From the NCBI GenBank assembly GCA_035702845.1, contig DASSZK010000325.1:1-30388 (forward strand): a DNA stretch of 30,388 nt, in the 5' to 3' direction. Origin of the DNA: JAJZMF01 sp035702845 (lineage in GTDB: Bacteria; Actinomycetota; Acidimicrobiia; Acidimicrobiales; Palsa-688). Below the pieces are notes generated by a model that made no database searches, was not told where the DNA came from, and saw only the letters and a program-made list of their open reading frames with translations. Shown in pieces: positions 1 through 7,820 of the stretch (positions within the stretch are counted from its first letter, which is position 1; every line of letters begins with the position of its first letter). Made by a program: the position numbers and the translations under genes.

Positions 1-951
1 GACATGTCGATCGCCGGCTCAGGCATCCAAGGTGCGCTGCTGTCCATGGCCCCGGCAGTCATTGGGACTATGGCGATCGCTCTGGTCGTGAACCTGGCAC
101 AGACACGGGGCCTTATCAGCTTCCACAGCCTGAAGCCATCGTTCAAAGCCCTCAACCCGAAGAACGGTCTGCGCCGGGTCATCTCAGTCCGATCGTTGTG
201 GGAGCTAGCCAAGCAGCTCGTAAGGGTCGGGTTGCTGGGCCTGGTCGCCTGGCAGGCGATCACGGGCCTGTTGCCTCTTCTAGCAACCAATGGGCCCCTC
301 TCTTCGCTCGCCATCGCGGGCTACGTCGGCGGCAAGGCGTTGGGCCTCGCACGGGAAGTAGCCGAGATCGGCTTGGTCCTTGCCGCCCTGGACTATGTAG
401 TGCAGTTCAGGAAGGTCCGCTCGCAACTACGGATGACCAAACAAGAGGTGAAAGAAGAGAACAAGCAAAGCGACGGCAACCCGCAAATGAAAGGGGCCAT
501 CCGCCGGCGCCAGCGCCAGATGGCCCGCAACCGCATGATGGCTGCTGTTGCCGCTGCCGACGCCGTTGTCGTGAACCCCACCCACTTCGCCGTGGCTCTG
601 CGGTACCAAAAAGGCAAAGGGGCTCCACGGGTAGTGGCCAAGGGGACGGACCTGCTTGCCATGCGGATCAGGGAGGAAGCCCTCGAGCGCAAAGTCCCGG
701 TGGTCGAGGATCCTCCCCTGGCCCGGGCGCTGTATGTCGCCTGTGAGCTGGAGCGCGAGATCCCCAAAGAGCTCTACGAAGCCGTGGCCAGGCTCCTCAC
801 CTTCGTCTATACCCTTGCCGCCGCGGGGCGCGGCTACCGCATCGACGGGGCGCCGCACAAACCGGCGGCCTCGTTGATCCCCCGGGCTCTGGCTGACCGC
901 ATCATCGAAGAGCGAGGCGGGCTGGCAGCGCGCTTGGCCGGGGGCGCCTGA
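1..951 (+). CDS. flhB: Flagellar export apparatus protein FlhB (5' end outside window)
   Basis: FlhB is the membrane switch protein of the flagellar type III export gate and controls the change from rod/hook to filament substrates. The reading frame is open at the left edge; about 315 codons are visible from the first ATG at base 4, so roughly 40-60 N-terminal residues of the usual ~350-380 are missing. Hydrophobic membrane segments are followed by a charged linker and the cytoplasmic domain with the autocleavage motif NPTH at bases 574-585, in the context VVVNPTHFAVALRY that is typical of the family. It is followed by flhA 185 bases downstream on the same strand. The identification is direct from the motif and gene order. 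Confidence 0.95.
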   Translation, partial: DMSIAGSGIQGALLSMAPAVIGTMAIALVVNLAQTRGLISFHSLKPSFKALNPKNGLRRVISVRSLWELAKQLVRVGLLGLVAWQAITGLLPLLATNGPLSSLAIAGYVGGKALGLAREVAEIGLVLAALDYVVQFRKVRSQLRMTKQEVKEENKQSDGNPQMKGAIRRRQRQMARNRMMAAVAAADAVVVNPTHFAVALRYQKGKGAPRVVAKGTDLLAMRIREEALERKVPVVEDPPLARALYVACELEREIPKELYEAVARLLTFVYTLAAAGRGYRIDGAPHKPAASLIPRALADRIIEERGGLAARLAGGA

Positions 952-1016
952 GCGCCGGGCACGCTGCGTTCGCTTGTGCGCACGGATTGCTCGATGTTCG
1001 TCGGGGTTTTCGGCTT

Positions 1017-1044
1017 CTCAGGACAGCGGGAGTGCTGCCGATAG
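1017..1044 (+). promoter_or_regulatory. Candidate FliA (sigma-28)-type promoter before flhA
   Basis: In the flhB-flhA gap the sequence reads CTCA (1017-1020), 16 bases, then GCCGATAG (1037-1044). From memory, motility sigma factor promoters in actinobacteria resemble CTCA-N15..17-GCCGAT. The position and strand suit flhA. This is a pattern match by eye only. Confidence 0.4.
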
Positions 1045-1136
1045 GACATCAAGCCAGTCAGCACGGATGCGACACCGCCGCCCAGGGAGCAGGGCCGTAA
1101 GACCTATCAGGCCGCCGGGCCGGGGAGAGCTCCGAG

Positions 1137-3185
1137 TTGCGAAGCAACCGACTGACATTGGTGGGCGTTCCCACCGCCATGGTGTGCGTGGTGGTCATGC
1201 TGGTGGTGCCTCTGCCTACCCAGCTGATCGACCTCCTCATCACGCTGAACCTGGTTGCGTCGGTCATCATCTTGCTGACGGCGATGTACGTCAAGAAGGC
1301 GCTCGACTTCTCCGTCTTCCCCTCGTTGTTGTTGATGGCGACCATGTACCGCCTGGCGCTCAATGTCAGCGTCACCCGACAGGTCCTCTTGCACGGTCAA
1401 GCAGGCAACGTGGTAGCTGCGTTCGGCCACTTCGTTATCGGCGGATCAGTGGTTGTCGGCCTGGTGGTCTTCCTCATCATCATCGTCATCCAGTTCGTCG
1501 TCATCACGAACGGCGCCGGGCGCGTCGCCGAAGTCGCGGCCCGCTTCACCCTCGACGCCATGCCCGGCAAGCAGATGGCCATCGACGCCGACCTCAACAG
1601 CGGCCTCATCGACAAGGACGAGGCCCGCCGACGGCGCCACGAGGTCGCAGCGGAGGCTGACTTTTACGGGGCCATGGACGGCGCTTCCAAGTTTGTCCGT
1701 GGGGACGCTGTAGCAGCCATCGTGATCATGGCCATCAACCTGGTAGGTGGCCTCGCCATCGGCGTGTTCCAAAACGGCGACAACTTCGGGACAGCCATAA
1801 ACACCTACAGCTTGCTCTCTGTCGGCGACGGCCTGGCTGCCCAGTTGCCAGCGCTGCTCATCTCGCTCAGCACCGGTCTCATCGTGACCCGGGCGGGCAC
1901 AGAGTCGGACCTGGGCTCCGATCTCGTGCTGCAGATCCTCAACCAGCGCAGGTCCGTGCGCATCGCCGCCACCGGCGTTTGCCTGCTGGCCATGGTCCCC
2001 GGGCTGCCCAAGCTGCCGTTCCTACTCGTTGGAGGCACTGTCTTTTTCCTTTCGGGACGGCTGCCTGCGGACAAGGCGGATGACAAAGTCGAGCCCGACG
2101 CCGCCGACGCAGCGCCTGCTCCACCCGCCCCGGACTCCCCCGAAGGCTTGGCTCGCGACATGAAAGTGGAGCCCCTGGAGCTGGAAGTGGCCTACAACCT
2201 GGTGGAGCTGGTCGACCCCACGCGCGGCGGCGACCTTCTCGACAGGGTGAAAGCTTTGCGGCGAAAGATCGCCATGGAAATGGGCGTTGTGCTGCCTCTG
2301 GTGCGGACCAGGGACAACATCGACCTGCCGGCTTCCACATACACGATCAGGGTGCACGGGGCCGAGGTAGCCCGCGGCACGGCATTGCCAGGCCACGTGC
2401 TCGCCATTGGCGACATGCTCGGGAGCCTGCCCGGGACCCCGACCAAAGAACCCGTCTTCGGTTTGGACGCCAAGTGGGCACCGCTCGCTGCACGGGCTCA
2501 AGCGGAGCGCATGGGCGCCACCGTCGTCGACCCGGCATCGGTCATTACCACTCACTTGGCCGAGATCGTCAAGCAAAACGCCGGGAAACTATTGTCACGC
2601 GCCGCCACCAAAGATCTCGTGGAGATCGCCAAGCGCTCGGACCCGACAGTCGTCGAAGAGCTAGGTACGGCGCAGGTGACCCTGGCTGAGGTGCACCGCG
2701 CCTTGCGCGATCTGTTGGACGAGGGCGTCTCTGTGCGCAACCTGTCCAAGATCTTCGAAGTCCTTACTGAAAAGGTGAGGACCACACGGGACCCGGAAAC
2801 ACTCACGGAGGCCTGCCGGCAGGCACTGGGCCCAGCGCTCAGTGCGGCGCTGGCCGCTGACGGCCACCTCCCGGTCATAACTATCGACCCGCTGCTCGAA
2901 CAACACCTTTCGGAGATGTTGCGAGCGAGCGAAAGCGGGAGCTTCCTCGCACTCGCGCCCGACAAAGCCGAAGCTTTCACCCTTGCCGTCGCTCATCGCG
3001 CCCGCGAGGCAGAGGGCGAGGGGGAAATGCCCGTCCTGGTATGCGCCGCTCCCCTGCGGCCTGCGGTGCGCAAGTTAGTCAAGACAGCCTCACCGAGGCT
3101 GCCCGTCCTTTCCTACGCGGAGCTAGGTAGCCAGCTCCGTCTCGAGACCCGGGGAGTGGTAAATCTTGAGCAAGCAGCGGTTTGA
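1137..3185 (+). CDS. flhA: Flagellar export gate protein FlhA
   Basis: FlhA is the large export-gate subunit that binds chaperone-substrate complexes through its cytoplasmic domain. The 682-residue product has the family's usual length. The N-terminal ~300 residues are strongly hydrophobic membrane segments, with the conserved cytoplasmic loop reading AARFTLDAMPGKQMAIDAD around residue 140. A Pro/Ala/Asp-rich linker near residue 320 leads to the ~350-residue cytoplasmic domain. The start is TTG at 1137, preceded by GGGGAG at 1122-1127. Its end overlaps the next gene by 20 bases, so the two are probably translationally coupled. Possible sigma-28 control is noted at 1017-1044. Confidence 0.96.
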   Translation: MRSNRLTLVGVPTAMVCVVVMLVVPLPTQLIDLLITLNLVASVIILLTAMYVKKALDFSVFPSLLLMATMYRLALNVSVTRQVLLHGQAGNVVAAFGHFVIGGSVVVGLVVFLIIIVIQFVVITNGAGRVAEVAARFTLDAMPGKQMAIDADLNSGLIDKDEARRRRHEVAAEADFYGAMDGASKFVRGDAVAAIVIMAINLVGGLAIGVFQNGDNFGTAINTYSLLSVGDGLAAQLPALLISLSTGLIVTRAGTESDLGSDLVLQILNQRRSVRIAATGVCLLAMVPGLPKLPFLLVGGTVFFLSGRLPADKADDKVEPDAADAAPAPPAPDSPEGLARDMKVEPLELEVAYNLVELVDPTRGGDLLDRVKALRRKIAMEMGVVLPLVRTRDNIDLPASTYTIRVHGAEVARGTALPGHVLAIGDMLGSLPGTPTKEPVFGLDAKWAPLAARAQAERMGATVVDPASVITTHLAEIVKQNAGKLLSRAATKDLVEIAKRSDPTVVEELGTAQVTLAEVHRALRDLLDEGVSVRNLSKIFEVLTEKVRTTRDPETLTEACRQALGPALSAALAADGHLPVITIDPLLEQHLSEMLRASESGSFLALAPDKAEAFTLAVAHRAREAEGEGEMPVLVCAAPLRPAVRKLVKTASPRLPVLSYAELGSQLRLETRGVVNLEQAAV

Positions 3186-4632
3186 AGCGCCCACGCTCGA
3201 TCTCGCCGTGCAGGCAGCCAAAGATGCCCTTGGCGAGCAGGCACGAATCGTGGGTGCGAACCGGGTGAGGCGTGGCGGCGTAGGCGGCTTCTTCACCAAG
3301 GAGTACATCGAGGTCGAGGCGGAGGAGCCCGGTTCCAAGGCAAAAACCGCACAGGCACAGGCACAGGCACAGGCCGGCAACGCTGCCGGGCGCAAAGCGG
3401 CCGCAAATGTAGCGAACGCGGCCCCGCCCGGCCCCCGGGGTGCCGCCACGGGGCCAAGACCGATGACAGGCACGGCCCTGCCACCAGCCACCCTGTCCGG
3501 GTTCGGGGCGGCGGTACCCGAGGACGCCCTATCGGACCTCATCGAGGAAATGGCGCAGTCAGGGCCTTCGTCGATACTCGACCTTGCCGAGAGAGTGAAC
3601 AGCGAACAGTCTCGCTTCGCCCTCTCCGAGGACAACACGCCCATGGGTGACATGATCAGCGCAGTGCGCGCATCGGACGATTTCGCCGAACTGCTCCAGC
3701 GTATAGCGGCTGAGGCGGGCCTCCTGGCCGGGGAGAGCGGCGAAACAGGCTCCAATGGCCTCGACATAGACGTGCACCACAGCGGGGCCATACTCACCGA
3801 CCTGCGGGGCCCCGATTTGCCCGCCAGCTCTCCCATAAGGCCTTCTGCCCCTGAGCAGCGCGCCGTCCCACAGCAGGCACCCGTCGCCCAACCACTGCCA
3901 CCGGTCGCTGCCGTCCCGGACTTAGCGGGTGTCCCGGGCGTCCCGGGTGTAGCGGGAGCACCCCTAACGTGCGCCCCCGCTCTCACCGGGCGCCACAATG
4001 AGCTTCGCCGGCTCGGGCTGCCCGTGGTGGCCTTGCCGGCTGGGCCGCCAGGGGGATCCCTGGAGCAACTGGAGTCGGACTTACGGGCCGCGTTGGAAGA
4101 CGCTCTGCCACCGCTGCCGGCGCTGCCGTACCAGGCAACAAGCGTCGTGGCTGTCCTCGGCGAGCGCAAAGACCTCCTCAGCGCGGCCAAGGCGCTGGCG
4201 GGCGAGCTCGGCACTCCCGCTGACGAGATCGCCTTGGCCACCCGGCGCGGCGTATGGCGCCAGCAACAAGACGTGATCGGCTCCCCCGAGGCCGCCTCAG
4301 AGCGCAAGCGGGGCTGGCGCTGGCGAGAGCGACCGGCCGTGGTGGCCATCGAGACGTCGGTGCGCCCCGAGGGCGACGCCTGGACCACATCCGTGCTGCG
4401 GGCACTGGAACCGGCCATGTGCGTCGGCGTCGTCGAGGCGACCCGCAAGCCCGAGGATGTCGCCGCCTGGTCGGAAGCGCTCGGCGGCCTCGATGCTCTC
4501 GCCGTGACCGACTTGGCCGCCACCACCAGCCCGGCGGCTCTCTTAGGCGGCCCCGTACCGGTTGCTCGTGCCGACGGCCAACCCGCCACCGCAGCATTCT
4601 GGGCACACGAGCTCTGCGCCCGCTTGCGTTGA
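3166..4632 (+). CDS. FlhF-like protein with degenerate SRP-type GTPase domain
   Basis: FlhF is an SRP-family GTPase that helps place flagella at the pole. The N-terminus (residues 1-50: FEAPTLDLAVQAAKDALGEQARI, then GGFFTKEYIEVEAEE) matches the FlhF start. A low-complexity Ala/Pro/Gln linker follows. The C-terminal ~165 residues align with the NG fold, but the nucleotide motifs are gone: the P-loop position reads VLGERKDLL (from G332), the DTAG position reads ETSV (396-399), and the TKLD position reads TDLA (448-451). The TTG start has GGGGAG at 3151-3156 and lies inside the flhA 3' end. Position directly after flhA fits FlhF. It probably no longer hydrolyses GTP; a scaffold role is inference. 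Confidence 0.75.
   Translation: MSKQRFEAPTLDLAVQAAKDALGEQARIVGANRVRRGGVGGFFTKEYIEVEAEEPGSKAKTAQAQAQAQAGNAAGRKAAANVANAAPPGPRGAATGPRPMTGTALPPATLSGFGAAVPEDALSDLIEEMAQSGPSSILDLAERVNSEQSRFALSEDNTPMGDMISAVRASDDFAELLQRIAAEAGLLAGESGETGSNGLDIDVHHSGAILTDLRGPDLPASSPIRPSAPEQRAVPQQAPVAQPLPPVAAVPDLAGVPGVPGVAGAPLTCAPALTGRHNELRRLGLPVVALPAGPPGGSLEQLESDLRAALEDALPPLPALPYQATSVVAVLGERKDLLSAAKALAGELGTPADEIALATRRGVWRQQQDVIGSPEAASERKRGWRWRERPAVVAIETSVRPEGDAWTTSVLRALEPAMCVGVVEATRKPEDVAAWSEALGGLDALAVTDLAATTSPAALLGGPVPVARADGQPATAAFWAHELCARLR
3349..3372 (+). repeat. GCACAG hexanucleotide repeat in the FlhF-like linker
   Basis: Four perfect GCACAG units encode an Ala-Gln run in the linker between the N-terminal and NG-like domains. 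The unit is a multiple of three, so length changes would alter the linker without shifting the frame. Confidence 0.85.
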
Positions 4633-4646
4633 GCGAGGAGTAAACG

Positions 4647-4892
4647 ATGACAGCCCCGAGCCTTCGTCCGGCCATCTTCGTGCTTCTGGCTCTCGCCTTT
4701 TCCGCTCCCACCCTCCTCGCCGTGGCCACTGGCACCACGACCGCTCTCAGCGCCGGTGAACACCTGGTTGCCTCGGTCCTCGTCTCATGGGCAGCTGTCG
4801 GCATCGTCGGGCGCTTGATAGACAGCTACCGGGTGTCGGTGCTACGGCGCGAGGAGCGCCACCACCGCCACCGACCTCACTCCGCCCCCTAG
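4647..4892 (+). CDS. Small two-helix membrane protein at the end of the flagellar operon
   Basis: This 81-residue protein has two hydrophobic segments (about residues 8-28 and 36-56), then a short basic tail rich in Arg and His (RREERHHRHRPH). It starts 14 bases after the FlhF-like gene, with a strong GAGGAG at 4635-4640 six bases before ATG, so it is a real co-transcribed gene. I do not recognise the family. Its position after a pseudo-GTPase FlhF suggests a motility-related membrane role, perhaps an anchor or assembly partner, but nothing in the sequence proves this. Confidence 0.75.
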   Translation: MTAPSLRPAIFVLLALAFSAPTLLAVATGTTTALSAGEHLVASVLVSWAAVGIVGRLIDSYRVSVLRREERHHRHRPHSAP

Positions 4893-4929
4893 AGGAGGCC
4901 TCAGCTCACAGGCCCGAGCACACCACAAA

Positions 4930-4964
4930 TTCCGCAGGGTGCTGGAAGTTCCGTAGGGTGCTGG
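4930..4964 (+). repeat. 16-bp direct repeat, period 19, duplicating a -10 region
   Basis: TTCCGCAGGGTGCTGG (4930-4945) and TTCCGTAGGGTGCTGG (4949-4964) differ at one base. The downstream copy carries the TAGGGT box used as the candidate -10 of the next gene; the upstream copy has CAGGGT instead. Confidence 0.85.
4954..4959 (+). promoter_or_regulatory. Candidate leaderless -10 box (TAGGGT)
   Basis: TAGGGT ends six bases before the GTG start at 4966, the spacing expected when transcription begins at the start codon. No separate Shine-Dalgarno is needed or clearly present. Confidence 0.4.
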
Positions 4965-4965
4965 C

Positions 4966-5571
4966 GTGGAACCAAGAGTGAAGATGTACTTCGACCCGCT
5001 GTGCCCGTTCGCCTGGATCACCTCCAGGTGGTTGCTTGAAGTGCAACGCCAAAAGGGCTTCGACCTCAGCTTCGGCGTCATGAGCCTGTCGGTGCTGAAC
5101 GAGGACAAACCAGATCTTTCCGATACCTACCGCCAGTTGCTGGATAAGGGGTGGGGCCCGGTGAGAGTGGCGATCGCTGCGGCTAACGAGCGCGGTGAAG
5201 GCGTCCTGGCCGACCTCTACACAGCCATGGGCACCCGCATCCATAACCAGTCCAACAAGGACCTCGACGCGGTCATTGCGGAGTCCCTGGAGGAGCTCGG
5301 GCTACCGGCGTCGCTAGCCGAGGCGGCAAACAGCACCCACTACGACGACGCCCTCAGGAAGAGCCATCACGAGGGGATGAGCCCGGTCGGCTACGAGGTG
5401 GGGACTCCCACTATCCACGTGGGCGACGTGGCGTTCTTCGGCCCCGTTCTCGGCGCCATCCCTCGCGGGGACGAGGCCGTGCGCCTGTTCGACGCCGTGG
5501 TGACGCTGGCGAGCTTCCCCAAGTTCTTCGAGCTGAAACGGACACGGACCGGGGAGCTGGACTTCTCGTAG
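4966..5571 (+). CDS. DsbA-family reductase, Rv2466c-like (mycothiol-dependent type) with CPFA site
   Basis: The product is a thioredoxin-fold DsbA-like protein. Blocks such as FDPLCPFAWITSRWLLEV, WGPVRVAIAA, LYTAMGTRIHNQ, LRKSHHEGM, VGTPTIHVGDVAFFGPVL and FFELKRTRT closely follow Mycobacterium tuberculosis Rv2466c, a mycothiol-dependent reductase of 207 residues. Here it has 201. Rv2466c has a CPWC active site; this one reads CPFA, with Cys13 (codon 5002-5004) kept and the resolving Cys replaced by Ala16. A monothiol mechanism using mycothiol as the second thiol is therefore likely (inference). The start is GTG 4966; an in-frame ATG at 4984 is an alternative. It converges on helD with only nine bases between the stops. 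Confidence 0.88.
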   Translation: MEPRVKMYFDPLCPFAWITSRWLLEVQRQKGFDLSFGVMSLSVLNEDKPDLSDTYRQLLDKGWGPVRVAIAAANERGEGVLADLYTAMGTRIHNQSNKDLDAVIAESLEELGLPASLAEAANSTHYDDALRKSHHEGMSPVGYEVGTPTIHVGDVAFFGPVLGAIPRGDEAVRLFDAVVTLASFPKFFELKRTRTGELDFS

Positions 5572-5580
5572 GGCCCCGTA

Positions 5581-7758
5581 TCAGGAGCGCAGCCCTCGCT
5601 CCAGCGAGGCCGGCAAAGGCTCGCAATGGACGATGGCGAGGCGGCGGGTGCAGCGGGTGAGCGCCACGTACAGGGCCCTCAAACCGTGCGGTGGCAACGC
5701 CGCTATTGCTGCGGGCTCGACGACGATGACGGCATCGAACTCGAGACCCTTGGCATCGCCAAGCGCTAGCACGCTTATCGTGGAGTCCAGGGCTCCCGCC
5801 CCGGCCACCCCTGCCTGAAGGCCGGCCAGTTCGATGGCGGCCACGACATCGTCCAGCATTGCCGGCGTGGCGAGGACCCCGATGCTCCCGTCGGCCCCCC
5901 CATCGGCGCCGGCGACGGCGGCGGCTTCTTCGACGACGACCGCCGCCACCGCGGCCCCGATGTCCCCCGGGTGGGGCACGGCGACAACCCGGGGGGCCTC
6001 CCCCGTGTCGCGCACGGGGTCAGGCGGCGTGGCGCTGGGAAGAGCCTCTGCCAGCACGGCCCCGGCGGCGCGCATGACCTCAGCGGGAGCGCGGTAACTG
6101 ACAGAAAGCGAGACTTGGCGCCAGCTTTTGTGTACCGGCAGGTGAGCGACGATCTCGTCCCAGCTCGCGGGTGCCCAGCCTCCGGTCGCCTGGGCAATGT
6201 CTCCCACCAGGGTCATAGAACCCGAGAGCGAGCGCCGGCTCACCATGCGCAGTTCCATCGGGGTCAGGTCCTGAGCCTCGTCCACCACGATGTGCCCGTA
6301 AGTACGGACCATTTCACCCGCTGCCCTGGGGCCCGATCTCGAAAATGACGGCTGGTTCGGCTGCGGGCCCGGCTTGGACAGCGGCCCCAAGAGAGCAGCC
6401 GCCTCGTCCAGCAGTGCAATATCGGCCCTGGTCCAGGGAACCTCGTCAAGGCTGCCACTGCGCTCCCGGAAGAGCATGGCGATCTCCTCGCTGCTCAGCA
6501 GGTCGCGCCCGGCAGCCTGGATAAGAGCCGGAGCCCCCAAGAAATCGTGCAGCAGTTCCTCCGCGCTGAGGCGCGGCCACAACCGGTCCAACAGTTCCGA
6601 AATATCGGCCCGGCGGCGAAGTTCGCGTCCCAGATCGGTGGGAGAAGGCGCTTCAGGCGCGCCAGCGGCACCGGCCACCGTCGCCGCCCGCTCACCCAGC
6701 TGGGTGGACAGGTACGACCACAGCTGACCTTCCAAGGCCCGCCGGCGTGAATTATGAGTACCGGCACGCCGGCGAGCAACGTTCACCATTTCCACCGAGG
6801 CTTCGGGGGTGACCGTGAGCATCCCTCGCCCGTAGGGGATGCGCACTGCACGTCGCAGGGGCCGCTGGCGCTGGCGCACCGCTCGCCGTAGAAGTTGGGC
6901 CATGCGAGGCCCACCCTTGAGCCGGGCGAGCGCAGCCGGCTCCTGGGCTCGTGCACGCGCTTGGCGGTAGAGCCCTACCGCCGTAGACATCTCGACCCCC
7001 GTCTCGCCAAGCGACGGCAGCACCTGGTCGATGTACCGCAGGAACGTCTGGCCCGGGCCGACCACCAGCACGCCCTGGGACTCCAGGGGGAACCTATGGG
7101 TGTAGAGCAGGTACGCAGCCCGGTGCAGCGCCACGGCGGTCTTGCCGGTACCGGGGCCGCCCTGTACCACGAGGACACCAGGCAACGGAGCCCGGATGAT
7201 CTCGTCCTGCTCGGCTTGGACCGTGGCCACGATGTCGCGCATGCGCCCCGTGTGCGCCCGAGCGAGCGCTGCCATGAGCACACCCGGGCCCGAGAGGCCC
7301 TGCGCCCGCATCGAGCCGTCGGAGCCCTCCGCGGTGAACAGCTCGTCCTCCAGGTCGAGCACCCGGCGCCCGTCGGTCATGAAGTGGCGTCGCCGCCGCA
7401 GGCCCATCGGGTAGGCCCCCGTAGCCCGGTAAAAGGGCTCCGCCACCGGCGCGCGCCAGTCGACCACCAGCGGTTCGTGCTCGGCGTCGGACAACGCGAG
7501 GCGCCCGATGTGGAACTTGTCACCGCCGTCGCGGTCGATGCGGCCAAAGATGAGCGACTCGTGCCCCACCTCGAGCTGTTCGAGCCGGTTGAGGCTGTTG
7601 CGCACCCGGATGTCGCGCTCGGTGAACGACTGGAAGGTGCCGCCTCTTTCGCGGAACGCCTCGGTCAGGTTGGCCTGCGTGTCGGCGCGCAGCACCTCAA
7701 GCCTGCGGTAGGCCTCGTCCAGGTGTTCCTGTTCTGAGTCCAGGTCTGGGTGCGCCAT
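5581..7758 (-). CDS. helD: HelD-type RNA polymerase-recycling motor (UvrD/Rep-like superfamily 1 ATPase)
   Basis: HelD-type proteins bind stalled RNA polymerase and eject it from nucleic acid; some actinobacterial relatives (HelR) protect against rifampicin. The 725-residue product has a charged coiled-coil-like N-terminus (1-70), then the conserved LVVDWRAPVAEPFYRA block (97-112), Walker A GGPGTGKT (200-207), Walker B VDEAQD (492-497), motif III VGDIAQAT (518-525), SYRAP (554-558), and the C-terminal KGLEFDAVIVVEP and YVALTRCTRRL motifs. The large insert between Walker A and B is typical of HelD and unlike UvrD. The start is ATG at 7758, divergent from hemE with 62 bases between. Rifampicin resistance is not shown by the sequence. 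Confidence 0.9.
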   Translation of the reverse strand: MAHPDLDSEQEHLDEAYRRLEVLRADTQANLTEAFRERGGTFQSFTERDIRVRNSLNRLEQLEVGHESLIFGRIDRDGGDKFHIGRLALSDAEHEPLVVDWRAPVAEPFYRATGAYPMGLRRRRHFMTDGRRVLDLEDELFTAEGSDGSMRAQGLSGPGVLMAALARAHTGRMRDIVATVQAEQDEIIRAPLPGVLVVQGGPGTGKTAVALHRAAYLLYTHRFPLESQGVLVVGPGQTFLRYIDQVLPSLGETGVEMSTAVGLYRQARARAQEPAALARLKGGPRMAQLLRRAVRQRQRPLRRAVRIPYGRGMLTVTPEASVEMVNVARRRAGTHNSRRRALEGQLWSYLSTQLGERAATVAGAAGAPEAPSPTDLGRELRRRADISELLDRLWPRLSAEELLHDFLGAPALIQAAGRDLLSSEEIAMLFRERSGSLDEVPWTRADIALLDEAAALLGPLSKPGPQPNQPSFSRSGPRAAGEMVRTYGHIVVDEAQDLTPMELRMVSRRSLSGSMTLVGDIAQATGGWAPASWDEIVAHLPVHKSWRQVSLSVSYRAPAEVMRAAGAVLAEALPSATPPDPVRDTGEAPRVVAVPHPGDIGAAVAAVVVEEAAAVAGADGGADGSIGVLATPAMLDDVVAAIELAGLQAGVAGAGALDSTISVLALGDAKGLEFDAVIVVEPAAIAALPPHGLRALYVALTRCTRRLAIVHCEPLPASLERGLRS

Positions 7759-7808
7759 AGCCCGAATTGACTATCTTGGTCGGCTCGGTGGGTAGACCGC
7801 AAGGCGGT

Positions 7809-7814
7809 TAGGTT
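7809..7814 (+). promoter_or_regulatory. Candidate leaderless -10 box of hemE (TAGGTT)
   Basis: TAGGTT ends six bases before the hemE ATG at 7821, with no Shine-Dalgarno in the gap. This fits a transcript that begins at or near the start codon. Confidence 0.5.
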
Positions 7815-7820
7815 GGGCAC

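Noticed and set aside
3349..3372. Phase-variable switch at the GCACAG repeat
   Set aside because: The unit is six bases, so unit gain or loss keeps the frame and cannot turn the gene off.
3123..4763. A 546-codon open frame antisense to the FlhF-like gene
   Set aside because: Its translation is Ser/Arg/Ala-rich with no family features, and it is the mirror of a supported gene in GC-rich DNA.
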